DNA of 64,000 bases from DASWJZ01 sp963805325. GTDB taxonomy: Bacteria; Pseudomonadota; Alphaproteobacteria; Rhizobiales; Afifellaceae. Positions 26,868 to 34,955 of the stretch are shown here, in pieces. Made by a program: the position numbers and the translations under genes. Below the pieces are notes generated by a model that saw nothing but the letters and a program-made list of their open reading frames with translations, ran no database searches and had not been told where the DNA came from. The stretch covers positions 124,001 through 188,000 of the forward strand of contig CAWDTS010000020.1 in NCBI GenBank assembly GCA_963805325.1, read 5' to 3'. Within the stretch, counting starts at the first letter, position 1, and every line of letters begins with the position of its first letter.

Positions 26868-28496
26868 CTAGCCTGGAACGATCCCTTTCTCGCGCCGCAC
26901 GCGCTCCAGTTCCTCCTCGTCCCAGTAGCCGATGGGAATATTGCCCTCCAGGTCCCGGTCGCCGATCTCCGCGATCCGCTCGTCGGTGATGGTGATGCGG
27001 TTATGGATCTGCAGCGACCAGCGGGTCATGGCGTCGTAGAGCCGCCGCCGCTCGCTCTCATAGGCCGGGTCGCGACCGAGATCGACAAACTCGTCGGGAT
27101 CGCTTTCCAGGTCGAAGAGCATGGGCGGAAGGCGCTTTGCGTAGACGTATTTCCAGCGGCCGTCGTACACCATGACCAGCCCGCAATCCGCGACCGGCAT
27201 GTTGAGGCGGGTGCGGGGGCCTCGCATGGCGTAGTCGTATTCGGAGATGACGTGGCGTCGCCACTCCTCGGGCGACCGGTCCTCCAAGAGACCCATAAGC
27301 GAGCGGCCTTCCATGACGTTCGGCTTCGGCTTGCCGCCGCAATATTCCACGAAGGTCGGCGCGAGATCGATCGCTTCGACCAGCGCGTCGGAGACCGTGC
27401 CGCGGGTCGCGTCGGCGCGCGGATCGGGATCGTAGACGATCAGCGGAATTTTGACCGACATCTCGTGGAACAGCTCCTTCTCGCCGAGCCAGTGGTCGCC
27501 GAGATAGTCGCCGTGGTCCGAGGTCAGGACGATCATGGTGTCGTCGGCGAGGCTTTCAGCCTCGATGAAATCGAAGAGCAGTCCGAGCTGGTCGTCGATC
27601 TGCTTGATCAGGCCCATATAGGCCGGAATGACGCGCTCGCGCACCTCGTCGCGGGCGAACGCGCGCGACACGCGCTCGTTCATGTACTCCGCGAAGACGG
27701 GATGCGGGTCCTCCAGTTCCACCTCCGACTTGACGACCGGCAGGATGTCGTCGCGGCCGTACATGTCGTGGTAGGGCGGCGGGACGATGTAGGGCCAGTG
27801 AGGCTTGATGTAGGAGAGGTGCAGGCACCAGGGGCGCCCGTCCTTCTTCGCCTCGCGCATGAACTGCATCGCTCGGCGGGTCATGTAGGGGCTTTCGGAA
27901 TCAGGCTCCTCGATGCGCGCCGGCTTGTCGGCATGCGCCAGCAGCCAGCCTGACAACAGGCGCCCGTCCTCGTCGATTCCGGAATTGGCCCATTCCTCCC
28001 AAGGATTGTCGCCGTCATAGCCCTTCTCATGCAGATAGGCATTGTAGGCGGTCGGCTTCTCCGGATTGGCGACGGGGACCAGGCCGTCGTCCCGCTCGTA
28101 GGGCTCGAACCCGCATTGGGCCTCGCGGACGCCGATGAAGGAATCCCTGTCGATGCCGAGGCGGCGCATGCCTTCGACGTCGGCGGTCATGTGCGTCTTG
28201 CCGACCAGCACATTGCGCACGCCCATCTCGTTGAGCTGAACGCCGAGCGTGGGCTCGCCCACCCGCAGCGGGAACCCCATCCAGGTGGAGCCGTGGCTGC
28301 GGACATAGCGGCCAGTGTAAAAGCTCATGCGCGAGGGGCCGCAGATCGGCGACTGCACATAGGCGCGGGAGAAGCGCACGCCGCGGGCGGCGAGGCGGTC
28401 CATGTTGGGTGTCTTCAGATGCGGATGACCGCTGCAGCCGAGATAATCGAACCGCAGCTGGTCGCACATGATCCAGAGGATGTTCCGGCGTGTCAT
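26868..28496 (-). CDS. Type I (formylglycine) sulfatase
   Basis: A 542-residue intact sulfatase. It opens RRNILWIMCDQLRFDYLGCSGHPHLKTPNMDRLAARG. The activation motif is C52-G-P-S-R (ICGPSRMSFYTGRYVRSHGSTW). TSDHGDYLGDHWLGEKELFHEMSVKIPLIVYDP supplies later metal ligands, and the end has MLFDLESDPDEFVDLGRDP. It resembles the choline-sulfatase/arylsulfatase group but no substrate can be assigned. It is the third gene after the SBP and TIM-barrel isomerase, so it probably acts on the compound taken up by the SsuABC-like system. No signal peptide is visible. Confidence 0.92.
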   Translation of the reverse strand: MTRRNILWIMCDQLRFDYLGCSGHPHLKTPNMDRLAARGVRFSRAYVQSPICGPSRMSFYTGRYVRSHGSTWMGFPLRVGEPTLGVQLNEMGVRNVLVGKTHMTADVEGMRRLGIDRDSFIGVREAQCGFEPYERDDGLVPVANPEKPTAYNAYLHEKGYDGDNPWEEWANSGIDEDGRLLSGWLLAHADKPARIEEPDSESPYMTRRAMQFMREAKKDGRPWCLHLSYIKPHWPYIVPPPYHDMYGRDDILPVVKSEVELEDPHPVFAEYMNERVSRAFARDEVRERVIPAYMGLIKQIDDQLGLLFDFIEAESLADDTMIVLTSDHGDYLGDHWLGEKELFHEMSVKIPLIVYDPDPRADATRGTVSDALVEAIDLAPTFVEYCGGKPKPNVMEGRSLMGLLEDRSPEEWRRHVISEYDYAMRGPRTRLNMPVADCGLVMVYDGRWKYVYAKRLPPMLFDLESDPDEFVDLGRDPAYESERRRLYDAMTRWSLQIHNRITITDERIAEIGDRDLEGNIPIGYWDEEELERVRREKGIVPG

Positions 28497-28568
28497 GATC
28501 GGGTGCTGGCCTCCTGGCAGGCAGGGAAGAGATATCGGGGCCAGCCAACGCTGGCGACGTTTGACGTT

Positions 28569-29474
28569 CTAGACGGCTCCGCTTCGATTGGGAGCCTTTT
28601 CGGGTGCGTTCTCCGCAAGCAAGGCCGCGGCGGCTTCGAAGGCCGTGCGCGCGACCGTTTCGGCCGGCTCGGCCCAGTATTCGGGGTTCAGTATCTCGAT
28701 CACATAGCGGCCTTCATAGCCGGCGCGGGCGAGGCCGCGCAGGAAGCCGCGCGTATCCCAGATACCGCGGCCCGGATAGACGCGATGCCGGTGCCCGAGC
28801 AACTGCTCGCGCTGCAAATCCATGGCATCGTTGAGATGGACTGCCAGAACCCGGTCGACTGGCAGGCCTTCGAGATCGGCCGGTGATTGTCCGGCGCGGA
28901 AGAAGTGAAAGAGGTCGAGGATCAGGCCGGTGTGCTCGGGCGCGCCGGCACGCTCCAGTACTTCCAAAGCTTCCTCCAGCCGTGCACATTTGGCGACGTG
29001 TCCGACCGGCTCGAAGCCGAGCCGTACCCCGTGCCGGGCGGCATGCTCCGCGAGCCTCGCCAGATGGTCGGCGGTGCGGGCGAGTGTTCCCTGCTCACCG
29101 AGCATCGGCATGATGACGTACTGGCCCGAAAGCGCCGCGCAGACCTCGATGGTGCGGTGCAGGGAACTGAGGACCGCGGGCTCAATCGAGTCGTGCCAGC
29201 TTACCGCGGCGTGGGTGGCGGGGCAGAGACCCGCCACACCGATCGCCAGTTTCTTACTCAGCGCCAGCGTGGCGGCGACGCCATCCTCGTCGGCGTCGCA
29301 CGTGGCGCCGTAGCGGCTCAGCGCCTCGCGCCGGTCGGCCTCAGTGAGGTCGGCCGGCGCCACTTCATGCATCCACAATTCGAGCTCGTCGTATCCGCAC
29401 CCGGCGGCGATGGCGATCCTGTCACGCAGGGTCGGGGCCTGCCGGATGGTGATCGAGTTGAGGCAGAGCTTCAC
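28569..29474 (-). CDS. Sugar phosphate isomerase/epimerase-like TIM-barrel protein
   Basis: A 301-residue protein of the xylose isomerase-like/AP endonuclease 2 fold. Segments include CLNSITIRQAPTLRDRIAIAAGCGYDELELWMHE, GVRLGFEPVGH, TGLILDLFHFFRAG, VLAVHLNDAMD and GRGIWDTRGFLRGLARAGYEGRYVIEILNPEYW. The Glu, Asp and His positions fit the usual metal-binding site. GTG at 29474 gives the family start KLCLNSI; TTG at 29477 is an alternative. It lies between an SBP and a sulfatase and, with the Gfo/Idh pair, points to keto-sugar, inositol or polyol metabolism. Confidence 0.85.
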   Translation of the reverse strand: MKLCLNSITIRQAPTLRDRIAIAAGCGYDELELWMHEVAPADLTEADRREALSRYGATCDADEDGVAATLALSKKLAIGVAGLCPATHAAVSWHDSIEPAVLSSLHRTIEVCAALSGQYVIMPMLGEQGTLARTADHLARLAEHAARHGVRLGFEPVGHVAKCARLEEALEVLERAGAPEHTGLILDLFHFFRAGQSPADLEGLPVDRVLAVHLNDAMDLQREQLLGHRHRVYPGRGIWDTRGFLRGLARAGYEGRYVIEILNPEYWAEPAETVARTAFEAAAALLAENAPEKAPNRSGAV

Positions 29475-29510
29475 CAACCCCGTTGCGGACCTTCTAGCCG
29501 GCGCGCGGGA

Positions 29511-30557
29511 TCACGGCTTCCACTTGCCCTCGATCTGCGCGTACTTGGGGTCGATCTCCTTCAGAATGCCCGTGTACGTGTAGTCGAGAGGATCGATGGC
29601 GTTGCTGATCCGCCCGGTCTTCTCCATGAACGCGGTGTAGTTGCGCATGTCATCGAGATATTTCTGGTCCAGCGCCGGATTGAAGAAATACTCGCTCCAG
29701 TCGGCAGCGATGCTCTCCGGCTTGCGCTCGGTCGCCTTGGCAAAGATCTGGATCGCCTCGTCCTTGTTGGCGGGGTCGAGCACCCACTCGGTGGCTTTCA
29801 CGATGACCTTCACGATGGCCTTGGCGGTGTTGGGATTGTCCCGCAGGTACTGCTCGGAGAAGACGATCGGCACCAGCGTGTGCGAGGCCGCGAACGCCGT
29901 GCCGTCGTCCTGCTTGAAGTGGCTGATGTTGTCTGAATAGAGGAAACGGCCGCCTGCCGCGTCGCGCGCCTGAGTGGCGAACGGATCCCAGACGATGATC
30001 GCCTGCACTTCGTTGGAAACGAGCGAGGTCACCTGCTCGGGCGGCGGAAGGTTGACGGTCTTCAGCTTGCTCGCATCGAGATTGTAGTGAGTGGCGATGT
30101 TGTCGAGCATCGCCGATGCGGTGGAGCCTTCGAGCAGGCCGATGCGGATGTTGTAGAGGTCTTCCGGGTTGTTCACATTGGCGTCGGAGCGCACCACCAG
30201 CTTCTCATAGACGCTCACGATGTTGCCGACGACGACGACGGGCAATGCGTTGTGGCGCATGCTGATGACCGGCACGTTGCCCGGCATCCACGCGGAGATC
30301 TCGCCCGCGAGGAGCGCCTCGCCGGCAAGCGCGCCGGCCGTGAAGGACTTGAACTGGACGTCCTTGAATCCGGCGTCGGCGAACCAGCCCTTCTCCTTGG
30401 CGACCGCGAGCGGGATGAAAACGTTGTTGTTCTGGAAGTGCAGGCTCACTTCCGTTTGTTCGAGCTCCTGGGCGGGGGCCTGGCCGGCGGTGGCCAGCAT
30501 GAGTAGCGCACCCGTCAGAGCACTGAGGAATCCGGGTCGTTCCAGTCTTGCAAACAT
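29511..30557 (-). CDS. ABC transporter substrate-binding protein, SsuA/TauA/NMT1 type
   Basis: A 348-residue periplasmic protein with a Sec signal (FLSALTGALLMLATAGQAPAQELEQ). It then has VSLHFQNNNVFIPLAVAKEKGWFADAGFKDVQFKSFTAGALAGEALLAGEISAW and ITSLVSNEVQAIIVWDPFATQARDAAGG, the pattern of nitrate/sulfonate/taurine binding proteins. A GGGAGGGGACAG site precedes ATG at 30557. It is 6 kb from the permease and ATPase genes but shares promoter words with them, so it is probably their binding protein. Confidence 0.88.
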   Translation of the reverse strand: MFARLERPGFLSALTGALLMLATAGQAPAQELEQTEVSLHFQNNNVFIPLAVAKEKGWFADAGFKDVQFKSFTAGALAGEALLAGEISAWMPGNVPVISMRHNALPVVVVGNIVSVYEKLVVRSDANVNNPEDLYNIRIGLLEGSTASAMLDNIATHYNLDASKLKTVNLPPPEQVTSLVSNEVQAIIVWDPFATQARDAAGGRFLYSDNISHFKQDDGTAFAASHTLVPIVFSEQYLRDNPNTAKAIVKVIVKATEWVLDPANKDEAIQIFAKATERKPESIAADWSEYFFNPALDQKYLDDMRNYTAFMEKTGRISNAIDPLDYTYTGILKEIDPKYAQIEGKWKP

Positions 30558-30948
30558 CTGTCCCCTCCCTTGGAAATGACGGATGACGTTCCGTTCGTAT
30601 CAAGTCGTCGATAGCACAATATGTATCCCGGGATTGCAAGCCGTTTCGATTTCCGCGATTCCGTAGGCGACTTACAGTGTTTACCGGCGGTTGAGCGGCG
30701 ATCCGCGCACGATACAATCGGTACAATGTGCCGGAATGTATCGGCCAATCCGCCTGGCAAAGGCGACGGCGCCAGACCTTCACCGACCGAGATCAGTACC
30801 GAGCACCTTCGCCATTCGCGCGCTGCTCCGCGGCCGGCCGGCGCGGCAGCCGCCACTCTTCTGCGCGTCCGCTCACGCCGGTTCTTGCTGCTTCGGCAAA
30901 GAGCCTTCATCGTGAGCGAACACAAAAGAAGAGAAGGGGAGGGAGACG
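30558..30948. promoter_or_regulatory. Divergent regulatory region between SBP and TauD-like genes
   Basis: A 391-bp gene-free region. A sigma70-like promoter for the TauD gene is TTGAGC (30691-30696), 16 bases, then TACAAT (30713-30718). CGATACA (30710-30716) and TGTATCG (30737-30743) form an inverted repeat around GGTACAAT (30720-30727), overlapping the -10. TGTATC also occurs at 30622-30627, next to the palindrome ATCCCGGGAT. These words match those at 24521-24636. Confidence 0.5.
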
Positions 30949-31812
30949 ATGTCGGAACCGGTCATTCGCCCGCTGTCTCTGGCGGGCGGCTGCGTGCTTT
31001 CTGGGGTCGACCTTAACAACCTCAGCGACGATGACTTCGGCGGCGTCGAGCGCGCCCTGCATGAGCATCTGGTCCTGGTGATCCGCGATCAGAAACTGAC
31101 GCCGGAGAGCTTCGTCGGCTTCTCGCGCCGGTTCGGGGCGCCGGAGCCGCATGTGATCGACCAGTTTCACCACCCGGACGACGCCAACATCCTGATTCTC
31201 TCGAACCGGCGCGACGCGGACGGGAAGCCGTTGGGACTCGCCGACGGTGGAACCTATTTCCACTCCGACTACTCCTACCTCGACGTGCCGGCGCGCTGCA
31301 CCATCCTGCATGCCATCGAAATCCCGGGTGACGACGCAGGCACGACCTTCGCCAACCAGCGGGCGGCGTATGAGGGCCTGTCGGAGGGGACCAAAAGGCG
31401 GATCGACCCTCTGATCTGCCGCCATCACTACGGCAATCGCGACGATCTCGACGAACAAAGCCGAACGGCTGCGTCTCCGCTCAACACCGATCAAAAAGGC
31501 AAGATGCAGTGGGTCCGCCATCCGCTCGTGCGGAGGCATCCGCATACCGGCCGCAAGGCTCTCTATGCGGTGTCGGGCTCATCATTCGGCATCGAGGGGA
31601 TGGATGACCGCGAGGGGGTGTCGCTCCTCGACGAGCTAAAAGAACAGGCGACCGATCCGCTGGTCTGCTTCACGCCAAAATACAGGCCGGGCGACGTGGT
31701 CGTTTGGGACAATTGCACGCTGCTGCATCGCGCGCCGCTGATCGCGGTCGACCGGCCGCGCACGCTATGGCGGATCACGGTCAAGGAGGCGCGGCCTACG
31801 CTCCCGTCTTGA
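30949..31812 (+). CDS. TauD/TfdA family Fe(II)/2-oxoglutarate-dependent dioxygenase
   Basis: A 287-residue enzyme. The facial triad is visible as H105-S-D107 in YFHSDYSYL and the distal His at about 260 in NCTLLHRAPL, with the 2-oxoglutarate-binding Arg about 10-15 residues further on (RPRTLWRITV). The family hydroxylates taurine, sulfonates, sulfate esters, phenoxyacetates and other substrates, often releasing sulfite or an aldehyde. ATG at 30949 follows a strong GGGAGG site. It is divergent from the SsuA-like SBP and shares its operator words, so an imported organosulfur substrate is likely, but not proven. Confidence 0.9.
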   Translation: MSEPVIRPLSLAGGCVLSGVDLNNLSDDDFGGVERALHEHLVLVIRDQKLTPESFVGFSRRFGAPEPHVIDQFHHPDDANILILSNRRDADGKPLGLADGGTYFHSDYSYLDVPARCTILHAIEIPGDDAGTTFANQRAAYEGLSEGTKRRIDPLICRHHYGNRDDLDEQSRTAASPLNTDQKGKMQWVRHPLVRRHPHTGRKALYAVSGSSFGIEGMDDREGVSLLDELKEQATDPLVCFTPKYRPGDVVVWDNCTLLHRAPLIAVDRPRTLWRITVKEARPTLPS

Positions 31813-31823
31813 GCTCTTTTACT

Positions 31824-32381
31824 TCAATCTTCCCCGGCCTCTCCGCTCGCGCCGTTGCGATGACACGCAAGGCAGTTCGATTTGGAAACGACTTCCGGAC
31901 GGGTGAAGGCGGCTTCGGGAACCTCGTTATGCGCGCGCCGCCACCATGGCATGTCGGTGATACGGAGGGGCACTTGGTCGGCTGCAACTCCACGCAGGGC
32001 CCATCGGCCCTGGTCGGTCGCGTCGGCAGCGTTGGCGACGAGATAGTCGCTGATCTTCTGTGTCGTTTCAGGATCGAGGCTCGCGTCCTCGCCGAAATGG
32101 TCGGTGAGGTTGGCGGTAAGCGCCTGCCAGGATCGGGCCGGCAGCGTCGTCGCCGGGTACGCCATGTGGCAGGCTCCGCATTCGGTGTTGAATGCCTGCT
32201 CGCCCGAGACCGGGGCAGTGGCTTGCGTTGAGTCGGGCGCGGCCGGCGCGCTACCAGTTGCGGAATTGTCGACGGGCGGGGTGGCCTCGGCGGCCACGCT
32301 CGATCCGAGATCTATCTCAACGGCCAGAAGGCCGCAGAGCAACAGCGTGCCGGCCAGGCCGGCGATGACGGTCGTCTTCAT
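31824..32381 (-). CDS. Diheme cytochrome c (DHC family)
   Basis: A 185-residue exported protein with an N-terminal signal or anchor (VIAGLAGTLLLCGLLAVEI). Two heme c motifs are present, C68GAC71H and CLACH at about 170-174. The DHC family blocks ECGACHMAYPATTLPARSWQALTANLTDHFGEDASLDPETT and VPLRITDMPWWRRAHNEVPEAAF are clear. In Rhodobacter sphaeroides DHC is the electron donor to SHP (established). Here it lies 40 bp downstream of an SHP-type gene and is convergent with the TauD gene (11-bp gap). Confidence 0.9.
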   Translation of the reverse strand: MKTTVIAGLAGTLLLCGLLAVEIDLGSSVAAEATPPVDNSATGSAPAAPDSTQATAPVSGEQAFNTECGACHMAYPATTLPARSWQALTANLTDHFGEDASLDPETTQKISDYLVANAADATDQGRWALRGVAADQVPLRITDMPWWRRAHNEVPEAAFTRPEVVSKSNCLACHRNGASGEAGED

Positions 32382-32421
32382 AGGCGTTCCTCCGTTTTGG
32401 CGGCTCCGGTCATCAACTCCT

Positions 32422-32844
32422 TCAGAGGCTCGCCATGAAGGCGATGAAGTCGCCTTTCTCCGCGGGCGTGCATTCGCGGCCGAGCACGGTGTTGCAGTTC
32501 CGCCGGAACCATTTCTCGACCTTGGCAGGGTCGGTGAAGCGGTCGGGATTGGCGGAGACCGCCATTGGCTTGATCGCCTTGCCGACACGGGTGTGGCCAA
32601 CATTGGTCGGATCGGTCGTGTGGCACGTGCTGCAGGAGGGCGTGTCGCCGCTGCCGTGGCTTGCGAGGAAGAAGGCTTTTCCGCGGTCGGCGGAGAAACC
32701 GGAGATGGGATCGCCGCTCGCCTTCGCCTCCTGCGCGTAGTGATCGAGGATGGTCTGCTGTGCGACCCCGGCTGCCAAGCTCGCGGCTGCGGACCCGGCT
32801 AAAATGAGAGCGGAAATGATGAGCATTCGCTTGGTCTGGCTCAT
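32422..32844 (-). CDS. shp: SHP-type oxygen-binding cytochrome c (DUF1924)
   Basis: A 140-residue periplasmic monoheme cytochrome. A signal peptide (MLIISALILAGSAAASLAAG) precedes GKAFFLASHGSGDTPSCSTCH (heme motif 71-75). GKAIKPMAVSANPDRFTDPAKVEKWFRRNCNTVLGRECTPAEKGDFIAFM closely follows sphaeroides heme protein. N116 in RRNC corresponds to the Asn heme ligand of SHP that swings away to bind O2, and C117/C125 to its disulfide. It overlaps the upstream cytochrome b gene as ATGA. Together with DHC this is the known SHP-DHC-cytochrome b module; its physiological role is not settled. Confidence 0.88.
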   Translation of the reverse strand: MSQTKRMLIISALILAGSAAASLAAGVAQQTILDHYAQEAKASGDPISGFSADRGKAFFLASHGSGDTPSCSTCHTTDPTNVGHTRVGKAIKPMAVSANPDRFTDPAKVEKWFRRNCNTVLGRECTPAEKGDFIAFMASL

Positions 32845-33998
32845 GGTTCGGCATCCTTCGGTATCGCGATGGCGGAGGGACGAAAGAGACCGCTCGCGGC
32901 GTCGGCGTGGCAGGCAGCGCAATTCCCTCGGCTTGCGACTGCCGGCGAGGCGAAGACCCGGTCGGGGATGCGGGCGTGACGGTGGCGCCAGAACGGCGTC
33001 GCGGTGATGCTGAGGGGATTGTCGGGGTTGCGGCGCCGCAGGACGTTTGCGGCGCGCGTGTCGAAGGCGTCGGCCGAGTTGGCGGTCAGATAGGCGAGGA
33101 TCGTCTGAGCGGTTCCTGCGTCGAGCGAGGCGTCCTCGCCGAAATGGTTGCTCAGGCCGGCCATCAGCGCGCGCCATGTCTCCGCGGGCGCGAGGCTCGG
33201 ATGATAGGCGATATGGCAGTCGCCACACTCCGTCGCGTAGACGGGATCAAGCGGCTTCGTCGGAACGCCGAGCCCAGGCCGGTTGGCGAGGGTCGCAACC
33301 GCGGCAGTCGAGACAAGAAAGAGAGCCGCGACTATTGCCGCGGCGACGACGGGGTAGGGTGTGCGCTTGGCGGGGACAGAATCGCCGGGACGCCGTTCCT
33401 TGCGCCCGTCGATCATGGACATCACCAGATTCTCGCCGGTGCGCCGGCTCTCGAAGATCGCTCCCGCAACGTGCAGGCCGATCAGGACGAGAAGGCCGTA
33501 GGCGAGCAAAGCGTGAATCTGGCGCGCCGCCTCGCCGACGACGAAACTCGATGCGAATGCGAGCGGCCCGGACTTGATCACGCCGCCAAGCGCGACCGTC
33601 CCGCTGGCGGCGACAGCGATGACGGTCGCCAGGAGCGCCAGGATCATCGCCGCGCCGAGCGGATTGTGGCCGATATGGCGGTGCCCGGTACCGGTCCTGA
33701 GCTCTGCCAGGTGATGCAGCACGGACCGTGGTCCGCGAACGAAGCCGGAGAAGCGGGCGGCTGAGGGACCGAGGAAACCCCATACGATCCGCACCAAGAC
33801 CAGCGCGGCAGCGCTGGTGCCGGCGATGACATGCGCATTGACCCAGGTCGGCGGCAGCCAAAGGCTGGTGACCAGCGCCACCGTCAAAGCGGCGACCAGA
33901 AGCCAGTGGAAGACACGGACGAGCGGGTCCCATACCGCCATCATCGGCCGGCCTTTGTGCGGGCGGATTCCGGTGTTGACGGCGTAGTTTAGGCTCAT
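32841..33998 (-). CDS. Cytochrome b561 fused to a C-terminal diheme cytochrome c domain
   Basis: A 385-residue fusion. The N-terminal half is a four-helix bacterial cytochrome b561 (VWDPLVRVFHWLLVAALTVALVTSLW, HVIAGTSAAALVLVRIVWGFLGP, HNPLGAAMILALLATVIAVA, IHALLAYGLLVLIGLHVAGAI) with His residues placed to bind two hemes. After a further hydrophobic anchor (VVAAAIVAALFLVSTAAVA), residues of about 255-370 form a DHC domain with CGDCH and CAACH motifs. The fusion gives a direct path from quinol to a periplasmic diheme module. ATG at 33998 is listed; ATG at 33944 or 33941, with an AAGG site, is an equally good start. Confidence 0.85.
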   Translation of the reverse strand: MSLNYAVNTGIRPHKGRPMMAVWDPLVRVFHWLLVAALTVALVTSLWLPPTWVNAHVIAGTSAAALVLVRIVWGFLGPSAARFSGFVRGPRSVLHHLAELRTGTGHRHIGHNPLGAAMILALLATVIAVAASGTVALGGVIKSGPLAFASSFVVGEAARQIHALLAYGLLVLIGLHVAGAIFESRRTGENLVMSMIDGRKERRPGDSVPAKRTPYPVVAAAIVAALFLVSTAAVATLANRPGLGVPTKPLDPVYATECGDCHIAYHPSLAPAETWRALMAGLSNHFGEDASLDAGTAQTILAYLTANSADAFDTRAANVLRRRNPDNPLSITATPFWRHRHARIPDRVFASPAVASRGNCAACHADAASGLFRPSAIAIPKDAEP

Positions 33999-34175
33999 TG
34001 CATTTCGCTGAAGGGTTGGCGCGCGAGCGACCGAGACGCGAGCCCCGTTTCCCTTGCTGCCGGTGATGACGAGCCAGGCTATCAGCGGGTCGCTGACAGT
34101 TGCCTGACAGCGGCGGCGAGCGGATTTCAGCTTCGAGCGGGCGGTGGCCTGCGGTGTGCGGCCGAGACCCGGATA

Positions 34176-34955
34176 CTATGCCCCTCGGAGCGGCGGCTTC
34201 TTCGAATGCGCGAAGGCGGGCCGCCCTTCGTCAAACTCCGTTGCGATTCCCTTTTGGAGAAGAGCGAGCGCGGTTGCAGGATCGTCCGCAAAGTCGAAGA
34301 GCGACAGGTCCTCGCGCGCGATCGAGCCGTGGCGTACCAGCGCCTCGAAATTGACGATCTCGTTCCAATAGCCGGGACCATAGAGCACCACCGGGATCGG
34401 CCGGCTGAGCTTCTTCGTCTGCGCGAGCGTCAGGATTTCGAACATCTCGTCGAGCGTGCCGAACCCGCCGGGGAAGACCACCAAGGCACGGGCAAGATGG
34501 GCAAACCACAGCTTGCGCATGAAGAAGTAGTGGAACTCGAACGTAAGCTCCGGAGGCGTGTAGGGGTTGGGAAGCTGCTCATGCGGCAAGCCTATGTTGA
34601 GGCCGATGGTTCTGCCCCCGGCCTCCGAGGCTCCGCGGTTGGCTGCCTCCATGATGCCGGGGCCGCCGCCGGTGCAGACGACATAGCGCCGCGAAGGCGA
34701 TACTTGGCTTTGCGACCAGGCCGTGACCAGACGCGCCAGCTCCCGCGCGTCGTCGTAGTAGCGGCCCAGGGCCCCGTCGGGTTTTATGCGCGCGGAGCCA
34801 AAGAAGACGATAGTGTCGCAGACGCGTTCGCGTTCGAACGCGCGCATCGGCTGCAGGTATTCGGCGAGGATGCGGACGGGCCGGCCGTCGTCGCTGTCCA
34901 GGAACTCGTCATTCTTGTAGGCGAGCGGCGCTGGCTTCGAAGCGTCTTCGTTCAT
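34176..34955 (-). CDS. LOG family protein (TIGR00730-type Rossmann fold)
   Basis: A 259-residue protein with the LOG hallmarks: CTGGGPGIMEAANRGA (about 94-109) and VVFPGGFGTLDEMFEILTLAQT (about 160-180), with MRK just before. Members hydrolyse nucleoside 5'-monophosphates such as cytokinin ribotides, or PPGK-type substrates; many are misnamed lysine decarboxylases. The N-terminal extension (about 40 residues) marks the longer bacterial subgroup. Its ATG overlaps the RNB ribonuclease stop as ATGA, so the two genes are co-expressed. Confidence 0.9.
   Translation of the reverse strand: MNEDASKPAPLAYKNDEFLDSDDGRPVRILAEYLQPMRAFERERVCDTIVFFGSARIKPDGALGRYYDDARELARLVTAWSQSQVSPSRRYVVCTGGGPGIMEAANRGASEAGGRTIGLNIGLPHEQLPNPYTPPELTFEFHYFFMRKLWFAHLARALVVFPGGFGTLDEMFEILTLAQTKKLSRPIPVVLYGPGYWNEIVNFEALVRHGSIAREDLSLFDFADDPATALALLQKGIATEFDEGRPAFAHSKKPPLRGA

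Noticed and set aside
30949..31812. Naming the dioxygenase as taurine or sulfoquinovose dioxygenase
   Set aside because: The facial triad supports only the TauD/TfdA family; substrate specificity cannot be read from the sequence and the other genes of those pathways are missing.
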